Counted from the first letter of the stretch, positions 23,906-33,893 are shown. The stretch is DNA of 64,000 bases from Bifidobacterium callitrichos DSM 23973 (GCF_000741175.1 NZ_JGYS01000001.1:186001-250000); one strand, 5' to 3'. The notes: generated from the letters alone by a model not told the origin. Numbers and translations are program-made.

Positions 23906-26900
23906 ATGAATGCAAGAGACGCCTTCCACCCTTCCGCGATGGACCTGATCCGCGCGGGATTGCAGAATCTCGACGAGGCACGCGACATGCTCGACCGGCT
24001 CAGGGCGGACGGCGTGCCGGACGGGCGGCTGAGATTCGTCCTGAAGGCCCTTGCGGAGGCATGCGATCCGGACTGCGCGCTCGCCAACCTCGTCAGCATC
24101 ACTAACGCCGTGCAGAGCCAGGGGCGCGACTTCGACCGCATGGTGCCCGACGCCAAGGCCTTCGAACGGCTCATCACCGTGCTCGGCGTCTCCGACGAAC
24201 TCGGCAAGCTCATGCGCTTCCGCCCCGAACTGGTCGAGGCCGCCTCCACCGACGCCTGCAACAGCCACCTGTACACGCGCGAGCAGCGACGCGCCCACGT
24301 GCTCAAGGCCGTCGGCGCGGACCCGGACGACATGGTCGCGCCCGTCGCCACCAAGGAGCTCGCCGACGCGGCCACCGCCCTGCGCGGCACCTACCGCCGT
24401 CAGCTCGCCGCCATCATGGCACAGGACGCCACCGCGCCGGATCCGTGCGACATCCAGCCGACGATCAGCCGCAGCCTGTCCGATCTCGCCGACGCGGCGC
24501 TCGAAGGCGCGCTCGCCATCGCCCGACACGAGGTCAAGGGCAGCGAGCACGTGCGCTTCGTCATCATCGGCATGGGCAAGCTCGGCGCCCAGGAACTCAA
24601 CTACGTCTCCGACGTGGACCTCATCTACGCGGTCGAACCCGCCGACAAGGAGATCGGGCGCCAGGAGCTGCTGCGCACCGGCACGAAGATGGCCACCACG
24701 ATGCAGCGCGTATGCCAATCCATCATCATGGGCGTCGCCGAACCCACCCTGTGGCAGATCGACGGTGGCTACGCCCCGAAGGCAAGGACGGCCCGCTCGT
24801 GCGCACCATCGAATCGCATGAGGCTACTACCAGCAGTGGGCCGAGAACTGGGAGTTCCAGGCGCTGCTCAAGGCACGTCCCGTCGCCGGCGATCCGGATC
24901 TGGGCCGCCAGTACATGGACATGACCCGCCCGTTCGTATGGACCGCCTCCAAGCGGGACAACTTCGTCTACGACTGCCAGCAGATGCGCAAGCGCGTCGA
25001 GGATCTGATCCCCGCGCCGTTGAAGGACCGCGAGATCAAACTCGGACGCGGCGGCCTGCGCGACGTGGAGTTCACCGTCCAGATGCTCCAGCTCGTCCAC
25101 GGGCGAGCCGACGAGACGCTGCGCACCCGTTCCACGCTCGAATCCCTGGCGAGGCTCGCCGAAGGCGGCTACGTCTCGCGCAAACAGGCGGCGAGGCTCT
25201 CCGCCGACTACCGGTTCGAGCGCGTGCTCGAACACCGACAGCAGATGTGGGCCTTGAAACGCACCCACCTGTTCCCCGACCTCGGCGCCACGGCCAACCT
25301 CGGCGGACTTGAACGCAAGCGCGACGTCGACGTCGACGCGCTGAACCAGAACCAGGAGCTGCGCCGCGTGGCGCGTGCCTTCCACATGCACCCCGAACAG
25401 CTCGTCGAACGCTACGACGAGACCCGCCGCGAGGTGCGCCATCTGCATCTCGACATCTACTACCGTCCGATGCTGCCCGTCTCCGCACAGCTCGAGGACG
25501 ATCAGATCGACCTGAGCAAGACCGCCGCGCAGGAGCGCTTCAGCTCCATCGGCTTCGGCGACCCGGACGCCGCCATGCGCCACGTCGCCGCCCTGACCTC
25601 CGGCATCGGACGCGCCGCCAAGATCAACCGCATCATCCTGCCCGCCGTGCTCGAATGGCTCGGACAGGGCCAGAACCCGGACATGGGACTGCTCAACTGG
25701 CGCAAGCTCGAGGAGCACTTCGGCACCGAAAGCGAATACCTCGGCTTCCTGCGCGACTCCAACTCCGCGGCACAGCGCCTGTGCCACGTGCTGTCCAACT
25801 CGCGATTCCTCGGAGACGCGCTCAACAAGTCGGTCGAATCGGTCACATGGCTGGGCGACGACGAGCGGCTCAGGGCACGCACGCGCGAGAGCCTCGACGT
25901 GCAATGCCGCTCATCGCTGGAACGCAACTCCGAGAACATCAACGACTTCGCCACCTCGATGCGCGCGATGCGCCGCCACGAGATCGAACGCATCGGACTG
26001 GCGTGGATGAGCGGCGTGATGGACGACGCCGCAAGCCTCAAGGGCATGACCGACGTGTACGACGCGATCATCGAGGCGTCGCTCGAATGGGCGGTCGGCC
26101 GGCGCGTGCGCGAAGGCGGGCTGGCGTCCGCGCCGGCGGCGCTCGCGGTCATCGGCATGGGCCGTTACGGCGGACGCGAGGTCAACTTCAGCTCCGACGC
26201 CGACGCGATCCTTATCTACCGTCCGATTCCGGCCGGCTCCGGCGACATCGACGAGGGGACGGCGAACCTGTTCGCGCGCAAGGTCGTCGAGGACCTGCGC
26301 GCCATCCTGCAGGGGCCCACCACGCTGGAACCGCAGATCGAACTCGACTTGGACCTGCGTCCCGAAGGCAAGAACGGTCCGCTCGTGCGCTCCTACGCCT
26401 CGTGCGAGGAGTACTACCGTTCGTGGGCGAGCACATGGGAGCATCAGGCGCTGCTGCGCGCCCGGTACGCGGCCGGAGACAAGGAGCTCGCGCACGACTT
26501 CCTGGCCAACATCGCCGACCCGCTGCGCTACCCGCACGTGGACCTGACCGACACCGAGATCGGCGACATCCGCAAGCTCAAGGCGCGCATGGAGGCCGAG
26601 CGCCTGCCGCGAGGAGTGCGCCGCGACCGGCACCTGAAGCTCGGCAAGGGCGGACTGTCCGACGTCGAATGGACCGTGCAGCTCATGCAGCTCGAGCACG
26701 CCGGCGACATCGCCGATCTGCGCGTCAACGGCACGCTGCCGGCGCTCGATGTGCTCGAGGCGCGCAAGATCATCTCCAAGGCCGACGCGTTCACCCTGCG
26801 TCGCGCGTGGACGATGTGCACGGCCGCGCGCAACGGCAACTACCTGTGGAGCGGACGTGCGCGTCAGGCGGACATCCTGCCCGACGACATGTACTCGCTC

Positions 26901-27020
26901 GGCGGCATCGCCGTATACCTCGGATACGACGCGAACCGCGGTCAGCATTTCGAGAACGACCTGCTCGCCGTGATGCGCAAGGCGCGCGAGGTGACCGAAC
27001 GCCTGTTCTATGGTCGCTGA
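23906..27020 (+). pseudogene. glnE: Glutamine synthetase adenylyltransferase, broken by two 1-base deletions
   Basis: The reading frame breaks at about 24769-24770 (GGC.TAC, expected GG-L-R-P-E-G-K) and again at about 24824-24825 (GAGGC.TAC, expected H-E-A-Y-Y-Q-Q-W). Restoring one C at each site gives a continuous 1038-residue GlnE. It has two nucleotidyltransferase halves: IGMGKLGAQELNYVSDVDLIY (deadenylylating) and IGMGRYGGREVNFSSDADAI (adenylylating), each followed by a helical domain. GlnE adjusts glutamine synthetase activity to nitrogen supply. Every other family landmark is intact, so the breaks are more likely sequence errors 55 nt apart than a dead gene. If real, the product would stop at 25312. 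Confidence 0.9.
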
Positions 27021-27054
27021 GCGTCGTAGCGGGCGGCATCGGGAAGGAGAACAA

Positions 27055-27966
27055 ATGGTTTCCAGCAAGCTGGTGTTCATCGACATCGACGGCACGTTGG
27101 CCGACGAACGGCACATCGTGCCCGATTCCGCGATCCGGGCGTGCCATGAGGCGCAGCAGAACGGCCACAGGCTGTTCATCTGCACCGGACGCTCCATACC
27201 GAAGATCGAGAGGAGCATCCTCGACCTCGGCTTCGACGGCGTGGTGTCGGTCGCGGGCGCGCAGGCGAACATGGGAGACGAGATACTGTTCCAGCATTTC
27301 GTCTCCCCGGAGGCGATCGACGCAGCCGACAGGTATTTCCGCGAGCATCACATCGAGGCCTACCAGTGGCAGGGCCCCGATGGCATGTACATCTCGGAAG
27401 GCTATCGCCGTCATCTCGAGGAGAAGGGATCGGCGTGGAACCGCGGCGAGTTCGCTCGATTCTGGCATCGCCTCGACCAGATCGAGATTCCGGAGGGCTC
27501 CACGCTCGGCCATGTGATCCACGTGTGCAAGGGATCGTACTTCATCCTCGGCGATCATCCCGAGGTGAGTTTCGAGGAGACCAGGCGCGACCTGTCCGAC
27601 TGGTTCGAGACCGTGCACGGTTCGTACGACAGGATCTCGGCGAACAACGGCGAACTGCTCATCAACGGCGTCGACAAGGGTACCGCCGTACGCGACGTGG
27701 CGGCGCATCTCGGCTATGACATCGCCGATACGATCGCGATCGGCGACAGCGACAACGACACCGCGATGCTCAAGGCGGCCGGCACATCCGTGGCGATGGG
27801 CAACGCGATCCACGGCATCAAGGACTTCTGCGATCTCGTCACCACTGACATCCACGACGACGGACTGGCGAACGCCTTCCGCACGCTGGGGCTGATCGAT
27901 GGCGATGATGCCGGTGCCGATGATGCCGGTGTCGACGATGCGCCCAGAGGAAAGGACGGTCGATGA
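27055..27966 (+). CDS. HAD-superfamily (Cof-type) sugar-phosphate phosphatase
   Basis: A 303-residue protein from ATG 27055 (GGAAGGAG upstream). HAD motif I FIDIDGTLAD gives the nucleophile Asp, motif II is ICTGRS, and motif IV is IAIGDSDNDTAML; a large C2-type cap lies between. These enzymes hydrolyse sugar phosphates or phosphoryl metabolites in the cytoplasm. The C-terminus is a short acidic repeat (DDAGADDAGVDD) encoded by 15-bp DNA repeats at about 27903-27943. Its stop overlaps the next gene's ATG. Confidence 0.88.
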   Translation: MVSSKLVFIDIDGTLADERHIVPDSAIRACHEAQQNGHRLFICTGRSIPKIERSILDLGFDGVVSVAGAQANMGDEILFQHFVSPEAIDAADRYFREHHIEAYQWQGPDGMYISEGYRRHLEEKGSAWNRGEFARFWHRLDQIEIPEGSTLGHVIHVCKGSYFILGDHPEVSFEETRRDLSDWFETVHGSYDRISANNGELLINGVDKGTAVRDVAAHLGYDIADTIAIGDSDNDTAMLKAAGTSVAMGNAIHGIKDFCDLVTTDIHDDGLANAFRTLGLIDGDDAGADDAGVDDAPRGKDGR

Positions 27967-28721
27967 TGCCTGTTGCCGTTGCCCACTGCGGATCCGTATC
28001 CGCGCTGACGCTGGGGTTGCCCACGTCGATGGCGGTGCCTGAAGCCAAAGGCGTGCTGCCCAAGGCGATGTTCCTCAAACTGCCGATCTCCGCCAAACTG
28101 AAGCAGCGGCTGAACACGGAGGTCGAGTCGATCACGATGCTCGCGCTGATGCGCCCGGCCAACACCGGGCTCGAGGCGGACGGCGGCAGGATCCCGGAGG
28201 TGCTCGTCATCGGACTGAAGCTCACCGGCAAGACCGACGTGGTGCCGGCCGAGATCGTCGAGCTCATCTCCTCGATCCGCAGCAAGTCGGGCATTGTGTT
28301 CGCGTGCGTGAGGGACGTGCCGTTCGAGGGCGCGACGCGCGAGGAGTGCGCATTCGCCGTGCGCCGCGCCGTGCCGGTCAAGCCCGGCAGACCGGCCGCT
28401 GCGAAGGTGTATGCCGGGCGGTGGATGCCCGCTGGCGAGGCACAGCTGGAGGTCGATGCGGGTGATGACGGTTCCAAGGAGGCCGCGCCGCGGACGATGG
28501 ACGCGCTGTGGCACTCGCTGTGCGCGCAGGCCGTACTAGGGGAAACGGACGGCACGGATCTTGACGCGCGCATCGCGCGGCGGGACATGCTCGCCCGACT
28601 CAGGGCCGACGAGGCCAAGCTCTCGCGCGACCATCAGCGTGCGAAGAACCCCGCGCAGCGCAACGAGATCTACGCGAAACTACACAAGGTGCGTGTGCAG
28701 ATCGCCCAGATGGAGGGTTGA
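27963..28721 (+). CDS. DUF4391-like protein
   Basis: A 252-residue protein, ATG overlapping the HAD stop (ATGATG). FLKLPISAKLKQRLNTEVESITMLA and the final charged helix (RDMLARLRADEAKLSRDHQ) resemble DUF4391 proteins. That family is often found beside helicase or restriction-type genes, but none is present here. Translational coupling to the HAD phosphatase suggests a joint role that I cannot name. Confidence 0.65.
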   Translation: MMPVAVAHCGSVSALTLGLPTSMAVPEAKGVLPKAMFLKLPISAKLKQRLNTEVESITMLALMRPANTGLEADGGRIPEVLVIGLKLTGKTDVVPAEIVELISSIRSKSGIVFACVRDVPFEGATREECAFAVRRAVPVKPGRPAAAKVYAGRWMPAGEAQLEVDAGDDGSKEAAPRTMDALWHSLCAQAVLGETDGTDLDARIARRDMLARLRADEAKLSRDHQRAKNPAQRNEIYAKLHKVRVQIAQMEG

Positions 28722-28756
28722 GCGTCTTCTTTGGAAGTCGGAGCTTCGGAACGGGA

Positions 28757-29392
28757 CTACCGCGCGTCCGTGAGGAACGCGCGGATGTCGCGGATCTCCT
28801 CGTCGCGGATCGCGTGACCCATGCCCGCGTACTCGCGGTAGGTGAGATGACCGGCGGACTCGAGGACCCGGCGCGCGTTGCGCTGGTCGTCGAGCGGGAT
28901 CGTATGGTCCTTGGAGCCGTAGGCGAGCAGGAAGCGGGTGGGGGAGTCGAGCGTCGCGCCCTCCTCGCCCTTGAACGACGGGCTCATGAGGATGGCCGCG
29001 TCGAACGCATCCGGATGCTCAAGGACGAGCCGGTAGGAGAGATACCCGCCCTGCGAGAAGCCGACGAGAACCTTGCGGCGGCCGGCGAACAGCGGGTTGT
29101 CGAGCAGCGGGATCAGCGCGTCGCCGACCGCCGTGCAGGCGTTGCGACGTTCCTCGACCCCGCAGCCGTCCGGATACCAGTACGCGCCGCCCATGTACGG
29201 ACGATCGTAGGTGCCGCGGAATGAAAGGTAGCTCGGAGTCGCGGCGAGACCGCCGTCGGCGTAGACCGCGTCGATGATGCGGATCATCTCGTGCTCGTCG
29301 TTGCCGTACCCGTGGAACATGACGAACAGCGGGTCGTCGAACGACGATCCGTCCTGTGGAACATTGATCCGGCTGGTCATACGCAACTGCAT
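28757..29392 (-). CDS. Alpha/beta hydrolase (phospholipase/carboxylesterase family)
   Basis: A 211-residue protein. I place the start at 29392 (MQLRMTS) because GGAGG lies 7 nt upstream; an alternative ATG at 29413 also has a weak GGAG. The oxyanion HGYGNDE, nucleophile elbow GFSQGGY, acid GSKDHTIP and final GMGHAI give a complete Ser-Asp-His triad. No signal peptide is seen, so it is a cytoplasmic esterase for small acyl substrates. Confidence 0.85.
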   Translation of the reverse strand: MQLRMTSRINVPQDGSSFDDPLFVMFHGYGNDEHEMIRIIDAVYADGGLAATPSYLSFRGTYDRPYMGGAYWYPDGCGVEERRNACTAVGDALIPLLDNPLFAGRRKVLVGFSQGGYLSYRLVLEHPDAFDAAILMSPSFKGEEGATLDSPTRFLLAYGSKDHTIPLDDQRNARRVLESAGHLTYREYAGMGHAIRDEEIRDIRAFLTDAR

Positions 29393-29523
29393 CGTCGATC
29401 CTCCCTCACCCATCGGCTCCGTTTTCCCGGTTCGATTCCAGTGTAGGCAGTGTCATGGGCAGCGCAGACGTCAGGTTCTCTCGGGATCGACCGGTATGTA
29501 CGTTTGTACACACCGAAGGGCGT

Positions 29524-29557
29524 GTTGTTCGAATAACTTTTGGTTATGGGGTATAGT
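29524..29557 (+). promoter_or_regulatory. gntR promoter with operator O1
   Basis: GTTGTTCGAATAACTT (29524-29539) overlaps a likely -35 (TTCGAA, 29528-29533), with an 18-nt spacer to -10 TATAGT (29552-29557). The same 16-mer occurs inverted at 31534-31549 at the PTS promoter, so it is very likely the GntR binding site and gives autoregulation. Confidence 0.75.
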
Positions 29558-29625
29558 TTGACGTGAGATCACGCTCAGGTCGGACGATGGCCGTCAAAGC
29601 CGCGAGGGCTTCCAGGGAGGGATTC

Positions 29626-30336
29626 ATGGCTCGGGACTACCGCAAGCTTGCACAGCAGCTACGTGACCGTATAGCATCCGGCGAATTCGCTCAGGGAGGC
29701 AAGCTTCCCACCGAGGATCAGCTCATCGAGGAATACAAGACCACGCGCTACGGCGTCCGTAACGCCATAGCGTTGCTTGCCGAGGCCGGCGATGTGTTCC
29801 CCGTGCGAGGCAGCGGGGTGTTCGTGCGGGAGGATCGCGGCGAGGGGGATTACCTGTCCATCGGCACCACGCGCGGCATCTCCGGCGAATACCCGGGGCG
29901 TAAGGTGACGTCCGTCGTCTACGAGCTGTCGCTGCTGCGTGCGGACGAGACGCTTGCCAAGCGTCTGCGATGCTCGGAGGGCGATCAGGCATGGAAGGTC
30001 GTGCGTCTCCGTCTCGTCGACGGTGAACCGCTGGCGTATGAGACCGCATGGTATCTCAAGGAATTCGTCCCCTTCATCAATGAGCAGATCGCCGAGGGTT
30101 CGTTGTTCGGATATGCCCGCAATGACCTGGGACTGAACTTCGGATATGTGGACAAGGTGATCCGCGCCGGAGAGCTTAACGCCGTTGAAGCCAAGGCACT
30201 CGGTCTTGAGGCGGGACAGCCCGCACTGTATCTCGATGATGACTCGTTCCTGACGAATGGCAGGCTGTTCAATTCCTCCCATATCGCCTACCACTACCGA
30301 AACGCGCGCTTCTTCACGATGACGTCCATGAAGTGA
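29626..30336 (+). CDS. GntR-family (HutC/UTRA) transcriptional regulator
   Basis: A 236-residue regulator. Start ATG 29626 (MARDYRKL) has AGGGAGG upstream; earlier in-frame starts lack one. Residues 1-70 are the GntR winged helix (GKLPTEDQLIEEYKTTRYGVRNAI). Residues 80-236 are a UTRA effector domain of the TreR/BglR type, which binds sugar phosphates. With the shared operator at its own and the PTS promoter, it is probably the beta-glucoside-6-phosphate-responsive repressor of the locus. Confidence 0.9.
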   Translation: MARDYRKLAQQLRDRIASGEFAQGGKLPTEDQLIEEYKTTRYGVRNAIALLAEAGDVFPVRGSGVFVREDRGEGDYLSIGTTRGISGEYPGRKVTSVVYELSLLRADETLAKRLRCSEGDQAWKVVRLRLVDGEPLAYETAWYLKEFVPFINEQIAEGSLFGYARNDLGLNFGYVDKVIRAGELNAVEAKALGLEAGQPALYLDDDSFLTNGRLFNSSHIAYHYRNARFFTMTSMK

Positions 30337-30427
30337 ACCGCCTGTGCACAATGCATGGCGCAATGATCCGCGGCACGCGTGCAGTCGATGAAACGGAACG
30401 GGGAGGACGGAACAAGGAGAAAGGACG

Positions 30428-31264
30428 ATGATGCCCAGAATCATCCTGCTCGATGTCGACGGGACGCTGGTCGACTACGAGAACAACCTGCCGGTCTCCG
30501 CGGTCGAGGCGATCCGCAGGGCGCGGGCGAACGGCCACAAGGTGTACATCTGCACCGGCCGCAGCAAGGCCGAGGTGTATCCGCCACTGTGGGGGATCGG
30601 CCTTGACGGCATGATCGGTGGCAACGGCAGCTATGTGGAGAGCGGCGGCGAGGTCGTCATGCATAGGACGCTCACCCTCGAGCAGTGCACGCGGGCGGTC
30701 GATTGGCTCAACTCGCGCGGACTCGCCTTCTACCTTGAAAGCAACAGCGGACTGTACGCCAGCGTGGGTTTCGAGGAAGGGGCGCTCGCCGCCGTGCGCG
30801 AGTACTCCGCGCGCAAGGGCGGGGAGGGCGCCTGTACGATGACCGTGCGCGACGGCTACCCGGAGATGATCTACGGCGGCGAACTGTACCGCGATGACGT
30901 CAACAAGATCAGTTATGTGCTCGGCTCCTATCAGGACTTCCTTGATACCAGGGAACGGTTCGACGACCTGCAGAACGGCACATGGGGCGGCAGGGGCGCC
31001 ACGGCGCTCTGGGGTGACCTCGGTGTCAGGGGCATCACGAAGGCCCATGCCATCGACGTACTGCTGGCGCATCTCGGAGCGGACAGGGCCGACACCGTCG
31101 CATTCGGCGACGCGACCATCGACGTGCCGATGCTCGAGTACTGCGCGTTCGGCGTCGCGATGGGCAACGGGTCGGACGACGTCAAGGCGGCGGCCGATCT
31201 CGTCACCGATGACGTCGAGGCCGACGGGCTCGCGCACGCCTTCGAGCGGCTGGGGCTGGGGTGA
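30428..31264 (+). CDS. HAD-superfamily (Cof-type) phosphatase
   Basis: A 278-residue HAD protein, ATG 30428 or 30431, after AAGGAGAAAGG. Motif I is ILLDVDGTLVDY, motif II ICTGRSK, motif IV VAFGDATIDVPML, with a large cap between. It is related to the HAD gene at 27055 but clearly distinct. Between gntR and the PTS genes it may remove excess sugar phosphate when PTS flux is high. Confidence 0.87.
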   Translation: MMPRIILLDVDGTLVDYENNLPVSAVEAIRRARANGHKVYICTGRSKAEVYPPLWGIGLDGMIGGNGSYVESGGEVVMHRTLTLEQCTRAVDWLNSRGLAFYLESNSGLYASVGFEEGALAAVREYSARKGGEGACTMTVRDGYPEMIYGGELYRDDVNKISYVLGSYQDFLDTRERFDDLQNGTWGGRGATALWGDLGVRGITKAHAIDVLLAHLGADRADTVAFGDATIDVPMLEYCAFGVAMGNGSDDVKAAADLVTDDVEADGLAHAFERLGLG

Positions 31265-31310
31265 GAATGCGTGGATGACGTGATCGCACGTCGGAGCGAT
31301 CGGATTGCAT

Positions 31311-31350
31311 GGGGGCGGGCCACCGTGGGCGGGCTGCCCCTTGTGTTTTT
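31311..31350 (+). terminator. Possible weak terminator after the HAD gene
   Basis: A GGGGC...GCCCC pair encloses GCC-ACCGTG-GGC and is followed by TTGTGTTTTT. The stem is interrupted, so this is tentative. Confidence 0.35.
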
Positions 31351-31389
31351 GGACCCAGCTGCACCGTAAGCTATGCGAATATCACGTTC

Positions 31390-31401
31390 TTATTCGAATA
31401 A
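31390..31401 (+). promoter_or_regulatory. Operator O2, perfect palindrome
   Basis: TTATTCGAATAA is a perfect 12-bp palindrome sharing the TTATTCGAA core of the operators at 29524 and 31534. It lies about 100 nt upstream of the PTS promoter and could support looping or a second repressor dimer. Confidence 0.65.
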
Positions 31402-31497
31402 ATTTATCGTTCGGCGTGTCGCGAGTTCGGCAGGTGAGCGCTAACAGTAGTGCGTTTGCAAGGGTTTATGACTGATTGTAGAGGGGATGGCCCACAT

Positions 31498-31568
31498 TTG
31501 ACACTTTCTTCGGAAAACGTATACTGGAGGCATAAGTTATTCGAACAACATGAAAACCAACGAATAAC
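31498..31568 (+). promoter_or_regulatory. PTS promoter with operator O3 and extra half-site
   Basis: TTGACA (31498-31503), 16-nt spacer, TATACT (31520-31525) is a near-ideal promoter. AAGTTATTCGAACAAC (31534-31549) sits on the predicted transcription start and is the exact reverse complement of O1. A half-site CGAATAAC follows at 31561-31568. Downstream, 31569-31653 holds a small leader hairpin (GCGGGCT/AGCCCGC, 31611-31629) and no gene. Confidence 0.8.
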
Positions 31569-31653
31569 TAAGGCTCACAAGGCCAAGGAACAAGGAAAAA
31601 CAAAAAAGGTGCGGGCTACGAAAGCCCGCAAAGTCCGAGGAAGGACCCCTTTG

Positions 31654-33000
31654 ATGAAGGAATGGTTCACCAACGCGGCGCAGAAGGCGCTTGACGTGTT
31701 CGTGAAGTTCGCGAGCACCAAGGCCATCACCGCGCTCAAGGACGGCTTCGTCCTGTCCATGCCGGCGACACTCGTCGGTTCGATCTTCCTGCTGCTCGCC
31801 AATCTGCCGATCAACGGTTACACCGAATTCATGGCCAGGACGTTCGGCGCGGACTGGAACATCGGCCTCAATCAGATCAACAACGCCACGTTCAACATCC
31901 TGGCGATCATCATCGCCGTGGGCATCGGCTACTCCTACGCCCGCAACGAGAAGCTCGACGGCATCTCCTGCGGTATCCTGACGCTCATCTCCTTCCTGAT
32001 CGTCTCCCCGTCCTCCCTGCAGATCACGGGCGACACGGTCAAGGCCCTGGGGGACAGGACCGCCGAGGTCTCCGGCGTGCTGCCGACCACATGGATGGGC
32101 GGCAACGGCATCATCTCCGCCATCATCATGGGTCTGATCGGTTCGTGGGTCTACTGCACCTGCATCCAGAGGAACCTCCGCATCAAGATGCCCGACGCGG
32201 TCCCCGAGGGCGTGTCCAACGCGTTCTCCGCCATGATCCCGGGCTTCTTCATCATGTGCTATTCCGCCGTGATCTACCAGCTGTGCCAGATGTTCGGAGG
32301 CGTGTCCCTGACCGAGCTCATCTTCAAGATCATCCAGACCCCGTTGCAGGGCCTTACCGACAACTGGGCCGGCGCCATCATCATCGTCCTGCTCATGTCC
32401 CTGCTGTTCTGGTGCGGCATCCACGGTCCGAACGTGGTCTCCGGCATCATCTACCCGGTCCTCACCGCGAACTCCCTGGTCAATCAGGACCTGATGAGCA
32501 AGGGCATCGAAGTCACCCAGGCCAACGGCGGCCACTATCTTGTCCCGCAGCTCATCGACTGCTTCTGCAAGTTCGGAGGCGTCGGCCTGACCCTTGGATT
32601 CATCGTCTCCGGTCTGCTGGTCGCCAAATCCGCGCAGATCCGCGAGATGTCCAAGTTCGCCCTGGTGCCGGGTCTCTTCAACGTCAATGAGCCGATCATC
32701 TTCGGTCTGCCGATCGTCTATAACCCGATCATGCTCATCCCGTTCATTCTTGGCCCGCTGGTGGCCGTGATCCTCACCTACGGCGCGATGGTCATCGGCT
32801 TCCTGCCCGCCTTCGGAGCCATGCAGGTGCCGTGGACGACTCCGCCGATCATCTCCGGCTTCCTGCTCGGCGGCTGGCGGGGCGTGGTCATCCAGCTGGT
32901 GATCTTCGTCGCCTCCGTCGCGATCTGGTTCCCGTTCGTCAAGATGCAGGACAAGGTCTACGTCGAGCAGGAGCAGGCCAACGCCGAGGCGGAAGCCTGA
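31654..33000 (+). CDS. celB: PTS cellobiose/beta-glucoside transporter EIIC
   Basis: A 448-residue membrane protein. I place the start at ATG 31654 (MKEWFTNAAQ) because GAGGAAGGA lies upstream; the open frame extends further 5' through the promoter. It has about 10 transmembrane segments, with the Lac-family EIIC landmarks ALKDGFVLSMPATLVGS, the ISFLIVSP loop, GIHGPNVVSG and LFNVNEPIIFGLP (substrate-binding Glu). It imports and phosphorylates a beta-disaccharide using the EIIB and EIIA encoded next. Confidence 0.93.
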   Translation: MKEWFTNAAQKALDVFVKFASTKAITALKDGFVLSMPATLVGSIFLLLANLPINGYTEFMARTFGADWNIGLNQINNATFNILAIIIAVGIGYSYARNEKLDGISCGILTLISFLIVSPSSLQITGDTVKALGDRTAEVSGVLPTTWMGGNGIISAIIMGLIGSWVYCTCIQRNLRIKMPDAVPEGVSNAFSAMIPGFFIMCYSAVIYQLCQMFGGVSLTELIFKIIQTPLQGLTDNWAGAIIIVLLMSLLFWCGIHGPNVVSGIIYPVLTANSLVNQDLMSKGIEVTQANGGHYLVPQLIDCFCKFGGVGLTLGFIVSGLLVAKSAQIREMSKFALVPGLFNVNEPIIFGLPIVYNPIMLIPFILGPLVAVILTYGAMVIGFLPAFGAMQVPWTTPPIISGFLLGGWRGVVIQLVIFVASVAIWFPFVKMQDKVYVEQEQANAEAEA

Positions 33001-33092
33001 TCCGAACCGGACGTCTCTCAATTCACATATAACCAACACAACCATTCGCGGTTCCTGAAGATGGAACCGTGCAACTGAAAGGAACAATGATC

Positions 33093-33398
33093 ATGACCCA
33101 CATCGTGCTGTGCTGCAACCAGGGCATGTCCACCTCCATCCTCGTCAAGAAGATGCGCGAGGCCGCCGCCAAGGAAGGCGTCGAGGACGTGCAGATCGAT
33201 GCCTACCCGATCTCCGAGATCGAGGAGAAGGCTCCGGACGCGGCGGTCATCCTGCTCGGACCGCAGGTCCGCTTCGAACTGGGACGAGTCCAGAAGCTTT
33301 TCCCGAACACCCCGGCCGAAGCCATCAATCCGCAGGATTACGGTCTGGCCCGCGGCGGCAACGTGCTGAAGCACGCGCTCGAGCTGGCAGGTAGGTGA
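33093..33398 (+). CDS. celA: PTS cellobiose-type EIIB
   Basis: A 101-residue protein from ATG 33093, 9 nt after AAAGGA; ATG 33087 is too close to it. The active-site loop CNQGMSTS places the phosphorylated Cys at residue 8, as in E. coli ChbB. It passes phosphate from EIIA to the sugar held by EIIC. A terminator-like hairpin follows directly. Confidence 0.92.
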   Translation: MTHIVLCCNQGMSTSILVKKMREAAAKEGVEDVQIDAYPISEIEEKAPDAAVILLGPQVRFELGRVQKLFPNTPAEAINPQDYGLARGGNVLKHALELAGR

Positions 33399-33404
33399 TG
33401 CAGT

Positions 33405-33442
33405 CGCCGGCGTCGCCGGTTTCGGTCGGCGCCGGCGTTTTT
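33405..33442 (+). terminator. Internal terminator between EIIB and EIIA genes
   Basis: CGCCGGCGTCG (33405-33415) pairs with CGGCGCCGGCG (33427-33437) with one mismatch and is followed by five T (33438-33442). This is a full intrinsic terminator shape inside an otherwise continuous operon, so it probably attenuates expression of EIIA and the glucosidase. Confidence 0.75.
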
Positions 33443-33537
33443 CGCAACTGAACGGTTGCACTCCCGAAATACGACAAAGAGACCCAAGGGAATCCCCGCC
33501 CGGCGAGAACAGCTGGGCGGAATCATGAAAGGAACCA

Positions 33538-33864
33538 ATGATGGCTGACGAACCCATGGATATGGAAGTCCTGTGCATGCAGATGATCGTGGCGGCCGGC
33601 TCCGCCAAGTCGGATTACATGGAGGCCCTGCAGGCTGCCAAGGCCGGCGACTACGAGACCGCCGCAGCGAAGATGAGGTCCGGCGATGAGAACTACGCGG
33701 TCGGGCATGAGCAGCACGCCCGCATGGTCCAACAGGAGGCCGCCGGTGACCCCGTGGCCATGACCCTGCTGCTCACCCACGTCGAGGACCAGATGATGAG
33801 CACCGAGACCATCAAGACGATGGTCACCGAACTCATCGAACTGTACAGGAAAGTCAATGCCTGA
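33538..33864 (+). CDS. celC: PTS lactose/cellobiose-type EIIA
   Basis: A 108-residue all-helical protein from ATG 33538 (or 33541). The family motif LLTHVEDQMMST gives the phosphorylated His81 and the metal-binding Asp84. It forms a trimer that takes phosphate from HPr. Genes for HPr and enzyme I are not in the window. Confidence 0.92.
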   Translation: MMADEPMDMEVLCMQMIVAAGSAKSDYMEALQAAKAGDYETAAAKMRSGDENYAVGHEQHARMVQQEAAGDPVAMTLLLTHVEDQMMSTETIKTMVTELIELYRKVNA

Positions 33865-33893
33865 TCGGGAATGCTCCCGGCATCGGACAGTAA

